A stretch of DNA of 64,000 nucleotides, from positions 2,064,783-2,128,782 of the forward strand of contig VZSE01004866.1 in the NCBI GenBank assembly GCA_013398275.1, written 5' to 3'. How positions within the stretch are numbered: the first letter of the stretch is position 1; every line of letters starts with the position of its first letter. The translations under genes and the position numbers were made by a program. Of this stretch, positions 39,284-50,656 are shown one piece after another. The notes beneath the pieces were generated by a model that worked only from the letters and a program-made list of their open reading frames with translations, did not search any database and was not told the DNA's origin. This DNA comes from Promerops cafer (lineage: Eukaryota; Chordata; Aves; Passeriformes; Nectariniidae).

Positions 39284-39358
39284 TCTTGCAAAGTTGATAC
39301 ACTAGCTNGATCTGAATATTGAATTAATATTTTCTCTTGCAAAGTTGATACACTAGCT
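39284..39358. other. Direct repeat around a single N, likely assembly join
   Basis: A 24-base sequence starting TCTTGCAAAGTTGATACACT occurs at 39284-39307 and again, identical, at 39335-39358. The first copy ends immediately before the only N at 39308, and 26 unrelated bases separate N from the second copy. An N placed exactly at the end of a perfect repeat is what results when two contig ends that overlap are joined without merging. The duplication is therefore probably not biological. Confidence 0.8.
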
Positions 39359-42300
39359 TTCATTCTATCACGTGCTAAACCTGCTTTTTTAAAAAAAGAA
39401 AGGATACCTGCTGTGTGAATACATCCCAGCTTACCTTGGGAACAGCCATGCAACTGAATACAGGGTAAGGCAAAGGGCAGCTCTGGAGCAGCAAACAACC
39501 CAGGCCTCCTCCATGGCCTTACTGAAGGCATTTCTTGCAAGATAAAGAGCATCATCAGCAGTTCCTAGGTAACAAAGAGGAACGGATTTCTGTCCCTCAC
39601 CAGGAGGTGTGTGGTTATTGAATTGTTCTGAGCAGATACCAATAAGTCAAGCCCTGAGGCTGCAGCATATGTTATTCAACCATTAAACAATTTTCTTCCT
39701 GTCTGGCCAATTCTGCCTGCAGACCTCCAAACCCTTCCACCTAAAATCCTAATGTCTAATTTACCAAATTTATCTCAAAGATGAACAACAGAGGAGACAC
39801 CTGTCAGCTCAAGGCAGGCTGGGTTGGAGGCTGCCTGTCCTTAGGGAGGCTATGAATGATGGTGGAGCTAAACTTGGAGGGGTAAATTCTTCTGATGTGA
39901 CAAATAATCATGAGTGAGGTATGTATTGCTGGCTCTTAACCGAGGATGACAACACAGTGTAGTGGGAGTGTTGGGATAGAGATGCACTGAGCCAGGTGCC
40001 TGAAAACTCAGCCATGTATCTGGATTGCAGTCAGTGCTCCAAAGGCAAAGCACCAGTTGTCTCTCTTTACAGGCACTCTCATTGTCAGCATCACCGAGGC
40101 AGCGACAGAGGCAGCCAGAAAGTGGGAGATGGAGGCCAGCTGCCTTTAGCCCTGAGGTGGGATATTCTTCATTTGGGACTGCCTGTTGCTGCCATGATGA
40201 ACTGCAGTCCTCCTCTTGTCTTAGCATTTTCTGGGTAAGGCTCGTTTGCCCTGATGCTAATGCAAGGGTAAATTGAGGTCTTCATGGCACAATTCCCCAT
40301 ATTTATCAGAAGATTTAAAGCTGTTTAGCAAGTGACTTTTTTAAAATGCATAAAACAGACTTTGTCCTTTATATTCCTTTGACACCTCCATCTGAGTGCA
40401 GCACAGCTGAGAATCACTCTGTACCCTGAAACACCACACAACAAGGTACCACCTTGTGCTGACACTCCTAAACAGTGCTGCCGTGCCCTGCTGGCTTGTT
40501 GGCAGTGCATGCTTGTGACAGCTTCCAAAAACCCCTTCACAGAGTCAGGATCCAGCAATTCACTAATGCCTTTGCTGACACCTCTCAGAGTACCACGCTG
40601 CTCAGGTACCTGCTCCACACGGCACCATCCCACGCAGCTCCAGGCAAGCACATGACTCTGAGGGATGAGATGCTGCCAGTGTGTTATGCCTTAACAGATT
40701 TATTTTTTTTTTTCTGTGAGGCTTAGGAAGCTTAAACACCTTCTGTTTCACTTTTACAGCATGCAGTTCATCCAGTTTGGCACTTACACACAGATCTGGC
40801 TACCCTGAACAGTTTCTGTAGGTTATTTGTGCTTTGCTCTAAGGGGGTTTAGTAAGCTCTGCTCAGCTCTTTTCACCCTTTCAACTTCCTGTTCCACAAG
40901 TCCAACTTTCTCTCAGCAGCTCAATTTTTTCCTTTGCTTTTATTTACTCCAAAGTGCAGTCTGCACTGTGAGATCCTGTTCAGGTTAGGAAGTGTCAGTT
41001 CTCAGATAGTCTATGAACCACTCAATTCATGATACAGCTGCCTTCTACACAATGCTGTTGTTTTTCTAGGCTTTCTGGGGAAAACGGGCTGTTCTTGTGA
41101 ATTATGGTTGGTTTCTTTAAAAAACTAAATTTCCCAAATTTTCCTTTATTATGCTTTGCACTCTTCTTTTGCCCAAGTAAAACGGATTAGGTCATTTTAC
41201 ACTGCCTCCTTTCTGAGAAGAAATGCAAGCATGAAAATGCAAATTATCTAATAAAGGGTGGGGTTACTTTTCTCGACTAGGGTAATAGGAAGGTCTCTCT
41301 CCAGATACTGAAATTAAAATTGTGGGAATTTAGATTTTGTGCTTTTATTATGTTCAGCTAATATTCACCATCAGTTCTAAAACTGTATAGGGAGACAGTT
41401 ATATCCACGCACAGAGTTGTGTGTTAAGTAACAGGGAGGAGAACACAGCAAACTACAAAAGTGAGTTTGTAGGTTTTTTTCTACTGTAGTTCCCATGATC
41501 AGTTGAGAGGGGCTTTTTATGCTTATTAAAGCCATGTTATAAAGGTGAGGTGATGCTTCCTATTCTGTGTTCTGAGCAGCAATCCCATCACAAATAGCCA
41601 GTGACTAACAGATTTTTACAGGAGATAGACTGCCACAGAAAATTTAGACATTTTTGATAACTATTTCCCTCCCCAAAATTAGAGCCTTAAAAGAATGACC
41701 TTGGAACTTTTGACCTACAATGACACAAGTTCTCACCAGGGAGAGAAAACAAGCTGCAGCATCCTTAAGGAGAGCAGGAACTACTTCCCACTATGGAAAG
41801 ATCAGGAGTCTCACATTCAACTTGCCTTTCTTTCCCTCCTGATTACTCAGAGAACCAACACAGCCTTAAGGTTTCCCACATGTCCCATCTCCACTCCCTG
41901 TGGGCACCCACAGACCCGGCTTGAGCCCCGTTGTTGGCAAGCCCTGGCACAGCCCAGGCAGCTCTTGGCACAGTGGCACAGCCTTGGCACAGCACGTGCC
42001 ACAGCAAGCAGCTTCCTGTGTGCTGCCTTCACTCCCCTCCACTTCTCCTTTCTTTCAATTCCTCATAAAAATACCTTCAGGCCCCTCAGCCCCTTAACAA
42101 TCATCTGAAAAAGAGAGGGGTGATGGGGTTTATAGTGAATACTGGCAAAATGTAATTAAGCAGCTGCCAGTGATGTCTGCTTTCTGTATTCCCAGCAGCT
42201 GCATTTTGCATCCTTGCTCTTCTCCCTCTGTCCCTCCACTGCCCTATCATCTGCCATGATCTATTAGACTGAAAACTGTAGTCAATGTTCCTCATCAAGG

Positions 42301-44051
42301 CAGAACCTGTTGACTTTGCACTTAAATATTGCTGAAACCACCCAGACTGTCCCCATGAACACAAAGTACATGACCCTCTTAGGTGTCCCACACACAGCAG
42401 AGGTCGAGCCTCCTGCCCTACTGCACAGCAGTACACCTGTAGATGGCTGTGTAAGTAAGATTGTATCATGGTTAGTTGTTTTATTTTTTTAACATCACAG
42501 GTTTTAGCTCCTTTCTTCATGTGCCTGTGCATACCAGGCATTATTCTGTTTCTAAGGCAATTGTTAATTTGGAATCTTGTGTTTGTTTTTCTGATTTGGT
42601 TCATTTTCCTAGGTTGCTTCTGCTTCTAATATTAACTTGCTATTTTTAGCATTGGAAACATTTTTTATACAGTCAAACTGCTCCCTTCACATAATCTCTA
42701 ACCATCTTTTACTTTATTATGATGGTTCAACAGAATTAATCAATAATTACATCGAATAGCAAATATGTCCACAATGTGTAGCTCCAGCTGTGGTCTTTGA
42801 ACAATGCAGGATCTACCAGATATTGCACTGGGTATTTGTTCCAGCCTTTCTCTCCATAAAATTACAACATTGCAGTGTAAAAAGTACTACTCTACACCAC
42901 CACATTAGATTATAGTGCACAGGTAATAAATTGAAAAAACCTGTAAGAAGGCTGTCACCATTCTTCTGTCACAGGACACACTAGGATTTTTTTTGACTTC
43001 TTAATTAATTTTTCAGCAAAACATTAAAGAATCCAAGCACTAAGTGGCATTTAAATGTTACTCTTTCATCAGTTATCTTTAAAAAAAGAAAACTTACATA
43101 AAACTGTACATATGAAACTTCAAACATCTAAAATTTTCCCACAGATATTTTCCATTTCAATTGAGGTAAATAAGTGATAGACTGAAAAATAAAAAAAATC
43201 TTCTCCACATTCCAGTCTTCCTTTTGAGCAAATGGATGAATCTGCTCAGGATCCAGGACAGGAGTACTCAAGTTCAGAAGGGAAAGATTTAGATTTGGGG
43301 CTTTCTTCTTGCATTTCTTCTTTTCAAGGCATTAATTAGCATAGTACCAAAAGATGGTTTTCTCCTTGTGGAAGACGGGTAATTTTCACCATAGAAATGA
43401 TATAAAATTTCTTTCTTTCTGAGCACAGTCACAGTAGTCACAGTTAAGTTTAAAAATTGGCAAAATGTGTCTAATCTCAGATTATTTTAGTCCTTTCAAC
43501 TCTGAATACAATGGGAATGGGGATGGTGCAAGACTCATTAATTCACATGAATTTCCTTTCTGAGCAGCTGTAGGCAGCTGAGAGCATGAGGTTACACATA
43601 GTCCTCCCAAAGCTTTGATTTACTTCAGTCCCATTTTGCCCAGTAACTCCTTTTTTCACCTCAGACAGCTCTGGATCTCCACTCTGTGAGTAAATACACT
43701 GAGTTTTGATTTTGAAAATTTGTCCTTTCCCAACCCATTTTGGCAGTCAGTGTTACTGACACTCTTTTAGCTTCTACCATAGGTTTTGCTCCTTTCATCT
43801 CTCCCAAAAGATGACTCTTTAGGGGAAAGATGTTATATGACCAGAGCATGAGTAGGAAACTGTCAGTGACAACGCCTCCTTACCCAAATGTTACATTTCC
43901 TCCCTCTCCTCCTAAGACTGTAGTTGCCTTTCATACGAGCTGCATGTGCTTCTTGCATCCCAATGCCTCAAATCACCACACTGGACATCAGAGACTCTCT
44001 GAGACTTTTGTTCAGAAACCACAAACTTGTGGAGTTGTGGAGTTATGGAAT
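39359..44051. other. Non-coding stretch with no recognisable gene
   Basis: No supported gene. Patches near 39990-40160, 40400-40670 and 41880-42010 are G+C-richer and carry open frames of about 80-140 codons on both strands. A minus-strand open frame of 167 codons spans 42101-42604 and is treated as a finding. A GGCACAG-type minisatellite is listed separately. None of the translations shows a domain I recognise, and the CpG content is not that of a promoter island. Confidence 0.55.
41943..42004. repeat. Degenerate GGCACAG minisatellite
   Basis: At least five imperfect copies of a (CT)TGGCACAG(C) unit in about 60 bases (CCTGGCACAG, CTTGGCACAG, TGGCACAG, CTTGGCACAG, then GTGCCACAG). Spacing varies from 8 to about 20 bases. 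The array is G+C-rich compared with its surroundings. No function is assigned. Confidence 0.7.
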
Positions 44052-44124
44052 TCTAGAATCACAGAACCATCAAGGTTGGAAAAGACCTCCAAGATTATCA
44101 AGTTCAGCCTTTAACCAAAACCTT
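44052..44124 (-). mobile_element. Short CR1 3'-terminal fragment
   Basis: About 73 bases matching the antisense CR1 terminus: TCTAGAATCACAGAACCATC, then AAGGTTGGAAAAGACCTCCA and AGATTATCAAGTTCAGCC. Similarity ends near TTAACCAAAA. It represents a very strongly 5'-truncated insertion, a common outcome of target-primed reverse transcription, or the surviving end of a longer copy. Confidence 0.88.
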
Positions 44125-45570
44125 AGAATCTTCTGAAACAGTTGTTTCTGTCAAAACCTGAGGCACTCCAAGGCACAGCAGCTTTCCTGCTGTCTGGTTG
44201 CCTGCTTGTGTTAAAGTGCACGAAGACAAATCCAGCAACACACTTTCCAGACTGAGGAGAGATTTGAGAGCTGAAGGACCTGATTATGAGGGACACACCC
44301 TGATGAAATACAGGGGGGAAGCATGCCTGTAGGTACTACACAAGCAAGGCAGTTCCCTGCACTTTAGAGCCTGGAGTTATCATCCCATATTTGAGATAAG
44401 AGCACACAAGTGAGCAACAAACTGTCAAAGAACACTTGTTGCTCATACCTGACCCTCTGTTTTGGGAAGTCATGAGCATGGCTGTAGCTTTAAAATCTAA
44501 GTCTAAAAGAAAAGATTTTTACACTTTGTCTTCTTAAAACCAGAGATCAAGCACGTAATAACTTTTTATAATGTAATATAACTTTTAGAGCTGATGTCAC
44601 TATAGGTCTGTAACATATGTAACCACTATCACTACAATCCCAGCCAACTCTGTCCTCTGCATTGTACTCAGAAGAATAAAACCTGGCTAATGACTTCCCA
44701 TATCTTTCTGCAGCGAGAGTCTCTCTGGAGCAAGCTGCTGGAAATTATAAAATCAAGCAGCTGCCTACTAAATACCAACAGCTGCAGAAGTGCCTTGCTG
44801 AGCCATGGGTAGTACGTGCAACTTGCTTTATGTAGAGCTGCTCAGGAAGGAGATTTGTTAGACAGACAGGCATGATCAGTAAAGGGAAACATTTTCCTTC
44901 CTGGTGCAGTTTTTAAATCCCATCTCCCCCATCCTTTCACGGCTCAATTTGCTTTTTCATTTTAAACAACAGCAGAAATCCATATGCTAATATCAGACAT
45001 AAAATCTAGAGAGTGAGTTTCTCGAGTCCTCCCTTGTCAGGGCAATCCCTCCCTGTCCTCAAAAGAAGAGCTATATGGGAGTTTCATATTTTGAAGCTTG
45101 CATGCACGCAGTGTCTCTGTGACAGTGATGGCTGTGACAAGGATTTGTCAGGGCCAGCAGACACAATTCACCCGTGGCTGGTGGTGCCACTGCACAGGAC
45201 AGGGTCATCCATGCCAAGTTCAGCTGCAGCTCAGGCTGCCCAAAAGCAGCACCTCACATCTCAGTGAACATATCCTACAATACTGAAGGGGAACGTGAGA
45301 AATAGCACCTTTTTCAGGCCCCACTGCTTTATAGTCTGTCAAGGAAATCTCTGACTAATAGCAACCACTGGAGAACTCTAAGGGCCTGCTATTTACGCAG
45401 ATACACATATTTTGAATATTTGCATAATCTGGGGATTTGAGCCCCTGCTAATATTTTCCAATGTTGAGATTTTAGGTAATGTCAGATCTGTGAAAGGTAA
45501 GTTATCTGAAATTGTCTTTAACTCAAGATTGGTTATGAAACAAGCAAAATCCAAATTCAAAATAAGGCAA
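44125..45570. other. Non-coding stretch with no recognisable gene
   Basis: Unique sequence without a supported gene. An open frame of 84 codons (45013-45267 plus) in a G+C-richer patch with a few CpGs matches no family I know. No repeat or RNA gene was recognised. Confidence 0.55.
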
Positions 45571-45640
45571 TTCAAGACAAAAAAAAAAAAAAAAAAAAAA
45601 AAAAATTAAAAAACAAAAAAAAAAAAAAAANATCAAGACA
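45571..45640. repeat. Long A-rich tract ending in an N, flanked by a short direct repeat
   Basis: TTCAAGACA (45571-45579) is followed by A26, TT, A6, C, A16 and a single N at 45631. The next bases, ATCAAGACA (45632-45640), repeat the left flank in eight of nine positions. No polyadenylation hexamer precedes the A run. The single N shows that the assembler failed here. The flanking repeat may be overlap of two contig ends across a homopolymer. Less likely, it is a target duplication around an insertion that retains only its tail. Confidence 0.75.
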
Positions 45641-45908
45641 CAGACATACAGAATCAAGTGAAAATAAGCTGCTAAACTTAGATCAGATTTAAGGAAATTT
45701 CTTCCCTTGGATGGTTCAGCTAACAAGCTGACAGGCTCTTCACAGTCTTCCCAGCTGAGGATTTCTCACATGACTTGTAATTAGAGAAGGGATTCAGCAT
45801 CTGAAAAACAAGAGTGGTTAAAATGCTGATCAAAGGCCTGGGTAGATCTTCTCTGTAGGTCAAGCCTTACCTTTCATAAAGACCTACTAAGTGGCTACCA
45901 GGATCCTT
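45641..45908. other. Short unique non-coding stretch
   Basis: Nothing recognised between the A-rich tract and the following CR1 copy. Confidence 0.55.
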
Positions 45909-46286
45909 TCATAGAATCACAGAATCAAAAAATGGTTTGGGTGGGAAAGGGACTTTGAAGGTCACCTAATTCCAATCTCCCTGCTGTGGGTAGGGACACC
46001 TTCAAATGGACCTGGTTGCTCAAATCCCCACCCAGCCTCACCTTGAAGACTTCTAGGGATCCACATCCACAACTTCCCTGGGCATCCTGTTTCAGTGCCT
46101 TACCACCCTTAAAGGATTTTTTCCCTAATATCTAATCTAAACCTAGTCTCTTTCCATTTAAACCCATTTCCCCTTGTCCTGTCACTATCTTTCCTTGAAA
46201 ATAGTCTTGCTCCATCTTTCCACTAAGTTCCCTTCAGGTACTAGAAGGTCTCAATCAGGTCACCCCAGAACCTTCTCTCCAGTGCC
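45909..46286 (-). mobile_element. CR1 LINE 3' fragment
   Basis: An antisense CR1 copy with a complete 3' end, starting TCATAGAATCACAGAATC and GGTTTGGGTGGGAAAGGGAC. It continues through CTGTGGGTAGGGACACCTTC, GGTTGCTCAAATCCCCACCC, CCCTAATATCTAATCTAAAC and ATTTCCCCTTGTCCTGTCAC to CACCCCAGAACCTTCTCTCC. The GGGACACCTTC segment places it in a different CR1 lineage (C/D/F-like, tentative) from the copies at 20.6, 34.0 and 39.0 kb. It is about 378 bases long, 5'-truncated and non-coding. Confidence 0.97.
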
Positions 46287-49200
46287 AAAGGAGACATTCT
46301 GCTACACAAATTTGACATGAAGATGTATTAATTAAAATCAGGAAGGTGGGAGTGATGAAGTCGTTGAATCCTCCAGGTCCCAAGAAAAGATAATGTCAGG
46401 TTTGGTCCCTTCATTCCTTAGTTTTCCAGGTCTTGACAGTTTTATCAGAAGGTCATGTTCTCTCTGTGCCCTGTGAGTGCTCCATGCTGATTAATGGTGG
46501 AAGGACTGGAGCTTGGTGTGGTGTCCAGAGCACCACTGCAGCTGTGCTGAGCACACCAGACTACAGAGACCCCTGTTAAACCCAGATTGCCAACAGAGGA
46601 AAACTCCCTGATTCCCACACCATCCAAACAAATTTCATACAGTCAGGAAGCACAGTGTAAATCCAAAGCCTATTACACCCCTCCTGATCCAGACCTGGTG
46701 AGTGTTTTCCGCAGTGTTACGCTCTTACCCGTCCAAAAGGGAAGAGAGATCCCTGTGTAGGAGAGAGAGACATAAAATACCAGTAAGGGAGTAACAGCAA
46801 AATTTTTCTGTCCTGTTGAAGGTATCAATTTGCCTCCTCAGTTTACCAGCCACTGTCCTTCACCCCAGAACAAGCAGATGCAACCAAGACGGCTTTGCCT
46901 GCTGTGTTTGTCCAAACTTTTTTTAATGATGCTGCACTCCTCTACCCAACTAGCCTGAACAAATAGACCTTTAAAATGGATGAACCATTTTATCCTTCAC
47001 CTCCTGGGAGGGATTAGATAGCCATATTTAGTAGGAAGAAGCCTAATAGGCTTATTCCTGTAATACAAAGATCTCTGCTAATTTTTATGTGGTTTCCCAA
47101 AGGGAGTACATAGACATGAATTGAACAATCCCAGTGGCATAACCAGAGATACAAAAGGAGAGGATTTGGCTTAAAACTCCCTCACAAAGGCTGACTCTTG
47201 AGAACCTTTGACAACCTCTTTACTCCCACCAGATCTCTCAGGGTGGATGGTTCCTGGACCCTTGCTTCTGGCACACAGTGAAAATCCAGTTAGGGGAGTT
47301 TATTTAACACAGATTAGCACTATTTAATAAATTTGAAGATGAAATTGAGATGGGATGAGTGTTTTAATAGACATCTGTAAGGCAACAAAAAACAGATGTG
47401 TTTTTCCTCAAAGCTTCCCCCCACACAATATGTACCAACCTCTCTTTTACATACTCAGGTATAAAAGGCTTGATGTTGGTAGACCATAGCATGATGAAAT
47501 CATGTTACAATAATGCACATTCTGAGAACTCAAAGTTAATTAGGAATGACATTTATGACATAGGCAACCTGGTTATCCTTTAAGGAAATGGCAGAATGCC
47601 ACTTTTTCTTCAGCAGTTTTCTGTCTTCAGTGATATTGCTACTAGTGGGAAACAGTCTCCTAAACAATTTCCCAATTCTTCCAAATACTCTTGTCTAATA
47701 ACCCACATGATATCATCTAAAGATATTATACTCTTTAGGTGCCTGACTAGTGCTCATCTTCCTTAGTGTTGTATTTGCCATATTTTTTATTTTGATAAAT
47801 AAAGTGGCTTGAAAAATAGTCTCAGCATGCAAATAAAAAGTCTGGCTACTGTGCCTGTCAAGAAAGTGTCCAATTACCTGTTGGAATACCTGATTAGAGA
47901 ACACCATACCTGACAGATTTAGTCTTCCTCCAGCCAAAAGAGAGGAAATGTTCTGGATTTATACAAGTACAAATCTAATCAAAACCAGGCCCTACCTTCT
48001 ATTCATACTCTATTTATTCTCCACAGTTGCACCACATCTGTGCTATGTTCTACCTACCATCATTTCAAGACTGTAAATTAAAAAGTAGAAAGCAATTTGT
48101 GCTGCTAAGTTTATGTGCAATTTTAATTCCAGAGTTTTATTGTAACCTAAGAAAAAAAATCTGTGCTGAGAATGGCAGGAAAAAAACATTCAGAGATAGA
48201 GCCACATCAGGCTGAATTATAGCATTTACCCAACAGTGGTGTCTGCTGAGTTGTAGCAGACAATAATACAAGTGTAACAAAAAGGAGAGGACTAAAAAGA
48301 GATCCTTCTCATCAAGTGCTGTTTGTCACAATCTCCCTTTCTGCCTGTCCTTTTCTGCCTCATAAATGTCACATTTGTTAACTAGATGTAGAAGTCATAT
48401 AACATTCATCTATAGAAGCAATAATGAAAATAATGGCATTAGTTGATAATGTCCAGATCATTTTATGGAAGAAAAGCTCAGGTAAAATGCAATTAATCAG
48501 GAAAGAATTTTATCTGGAGTCAGATATTCACTATAATTCAGTGAATAAATAGATGGTATTTCTACCAGTTATCACCTGGGGTTTAGCAACACAGAGACTG
48601 TTCAGAAGTCTTGCCTTGCCCAGACGTTGCCATCCACTTTTCAGGATCCATTGTCCTCCATCTGTGAATAAAAGCAGGCCTTTCATAGTGCTGCTGTAAT
48701 TTCATCCTGCAAGTTTTCATGATCAGGTGACTGAATAAGTACATGTAACCTCAGGGTGACTTTAAACCACGATATGATGGTTTAAATGATGTTTCAATAT
48801 GGCAACATCAAACTGATATAATGGACAATGCTGCCTCCAAACCCAGCCCCTTACTCACCAGTCTGACAGAATTTCCTCCTGAATCTGGGGACAAACCAAT
48901 AAGTGTCTGCACCCAGGCTATAAAAATGAGAAGATAAAATATACCTCACCAAGGTACACTGGACTTGTCTACTTCCAGAAAACACATTAGCAATCCCCAG
49001 CCAATTCTACATCCTCTGGTCTGAGGCACAACGTGTATTTTCTGCTTTTGTCAGGATCATTAAGTCCATCTCTAGATTCTTTTTCTCCTGCTTCTTCCTC
49101 CCAAATTCTGTGAAATTTAGTCTTTGTAGACTTCTCTCCAATTAGAGTACATACGTATGAATTCTGTTTTTAAAGAAAGCAACACCCTGAAATATCAGCT

Positions 49201-50592
49201 TCTTTTCTTTGCGCAGTTGCTGTGTGAATATCAAAACATCTTTCCCAAGTCTGTTCTCCTGGCCAAGGCATCACATTCAATGACGTGCACCATTTGTCTG
49301 TTAAACTCATCTGTGCTAAGCACATTTTATGATTTTAATAAAGCCCTGACAAGTGGTTGAATGATTTAGCAAAAGGTGAGAAAACCTGGACGGAAGAGAG
49401 GAACAAATAAAGGGAAGCTGTGTCTTCTGCTATTGTTGTGCCTCCCCAGTATGAAGCACAGCTCATGAATATGATTCCCTCTAAATTCCAGCTGTCACAG
49501 AGCCGTCAGTGTCTTCATGCTGAATATGAATTTCTTGCTAAACCAGTCACTCATCTCAACTCTATGTAATGCTCGTCGCTAAATGACTGCATAAAATGAT
49601 TTCTTTAATACTTGTGAATTGTGCTACATGTGGAGCAGTATTCCCACAGAGATCTGAAATTTGCTACCTTAGCAACAAAATCATGTTAATTTAATGCCTG
49701 TGTTTACTTTCATTTATTTCTTCAGATGTTTTACAGAAATGAATATATACTGATATATTCCCAGTTCCTAAATCTGGGATTTTAGGTTATGCAAGAGTGA
49801 GGATAGTTGATAATATCATAAGCAGGTCACATTGCTATCACCTCCAGCTCACCTGAGCAGAATCCTCTCAAGCTCAGATGACCACAGGCTGATATAATTC
49901 CCAGTCAGCCCAAATGGAATTTGGCCTTCACTGAGATTTATAGATTATTTCCTTTTCAGGAAAGGGCGGTTCTGTGCAGGATCAATTTGACACAATCTGT
50001 ACTGTTCAGATGTCCAAAAGTCACACTAAAATGACACTTCCAACTGCTGTATTCCAGAATGAATAAAATACATTGAATAAAAATTTAAAATTAACGATTT
50101 TATTTTGGACTTAGATTAAGAGTAAATGAAACATGTTAAAGGCTTAATATCTTCCACACCACCTGTGGGGTGTCTGGGAGTTATTCAACACAACAACATA
50201 GCTCAGCCTACAGATTATCTAAGGGTTCCTTGTAGAGTAGAAATCCTCTTACAATATCAATCATTTAAGAGATATCTTAAATCAGAACTAACCTTGAATT
50301 TTAAGACAATGATTAATACAACATAATTGTCAAAAAATTACATTTTTCAAACAAACCAACATGCTATAAAGAATATTAATCTTTTCTTGGCAACCCTGGT
50401 CAAAGCAAACTATTCCTTTTGTATTCTGTGTTTTTCAGAAAGAATTTGGTATATTATTTTCTAATGTAAAAATGTACCAGGACAATCAATATCTCAATAA
50501 GCATCTCTTATCACTGAGAGAGAAGATGTGAAACTGAAAGCAGCAGAAGCACGTTGTCACTTGCAGCCTCAAGGAAGTAAAATACATCAGAC
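46287..50592. other. Non-coding stretch with no recognisable gene
   Basis: Unique AT-rich sequence; no supported gene, transposon or RNA gene. Open frames are all below about 85 codons. An 8-bp perfect hairpin, GAATATAT/ATATATTC with a 4-base loop, lies at 49741-49760 and is probably incidental in AT-rich DNA. Confidence 0.58.
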
Positions 50593-50656
50593 ATCACAGA
50601 ATATTCTGACTTGAAATGCACACACAAGAATCATCTAGTCCAACTCCAAACACCAC
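50593..50656 (-). mobile_element. Short CR1 3'-terminal fragment
   Basis: About 64 bases resembling the antisense CR1 3' end: ATCACAGAATATTCTGACTT, then AAGAATCATCTAGTCCAACT and CCAAACACC. The typical avian form reads ATCACAGAATATTCTGAGTT followed by a GGATCATCGAGTCCAACTC-like segment. Only the extreme 3' end is retained. Confidence 0.82.

Noticed and set aside
40025..40651. Several 80-120 codon open frames in a G+C-richer region, considered as exons
   Set aside because: Frames overlap on both strands, no consistent splice-site pairs were found and no domain is recognisable.
49741..49760. 8-bp perfect hairpin GAATATAT/ATATATTC
   Set aside because: Purely AT-rich and short; such hairpins are expected by chance in this composition.
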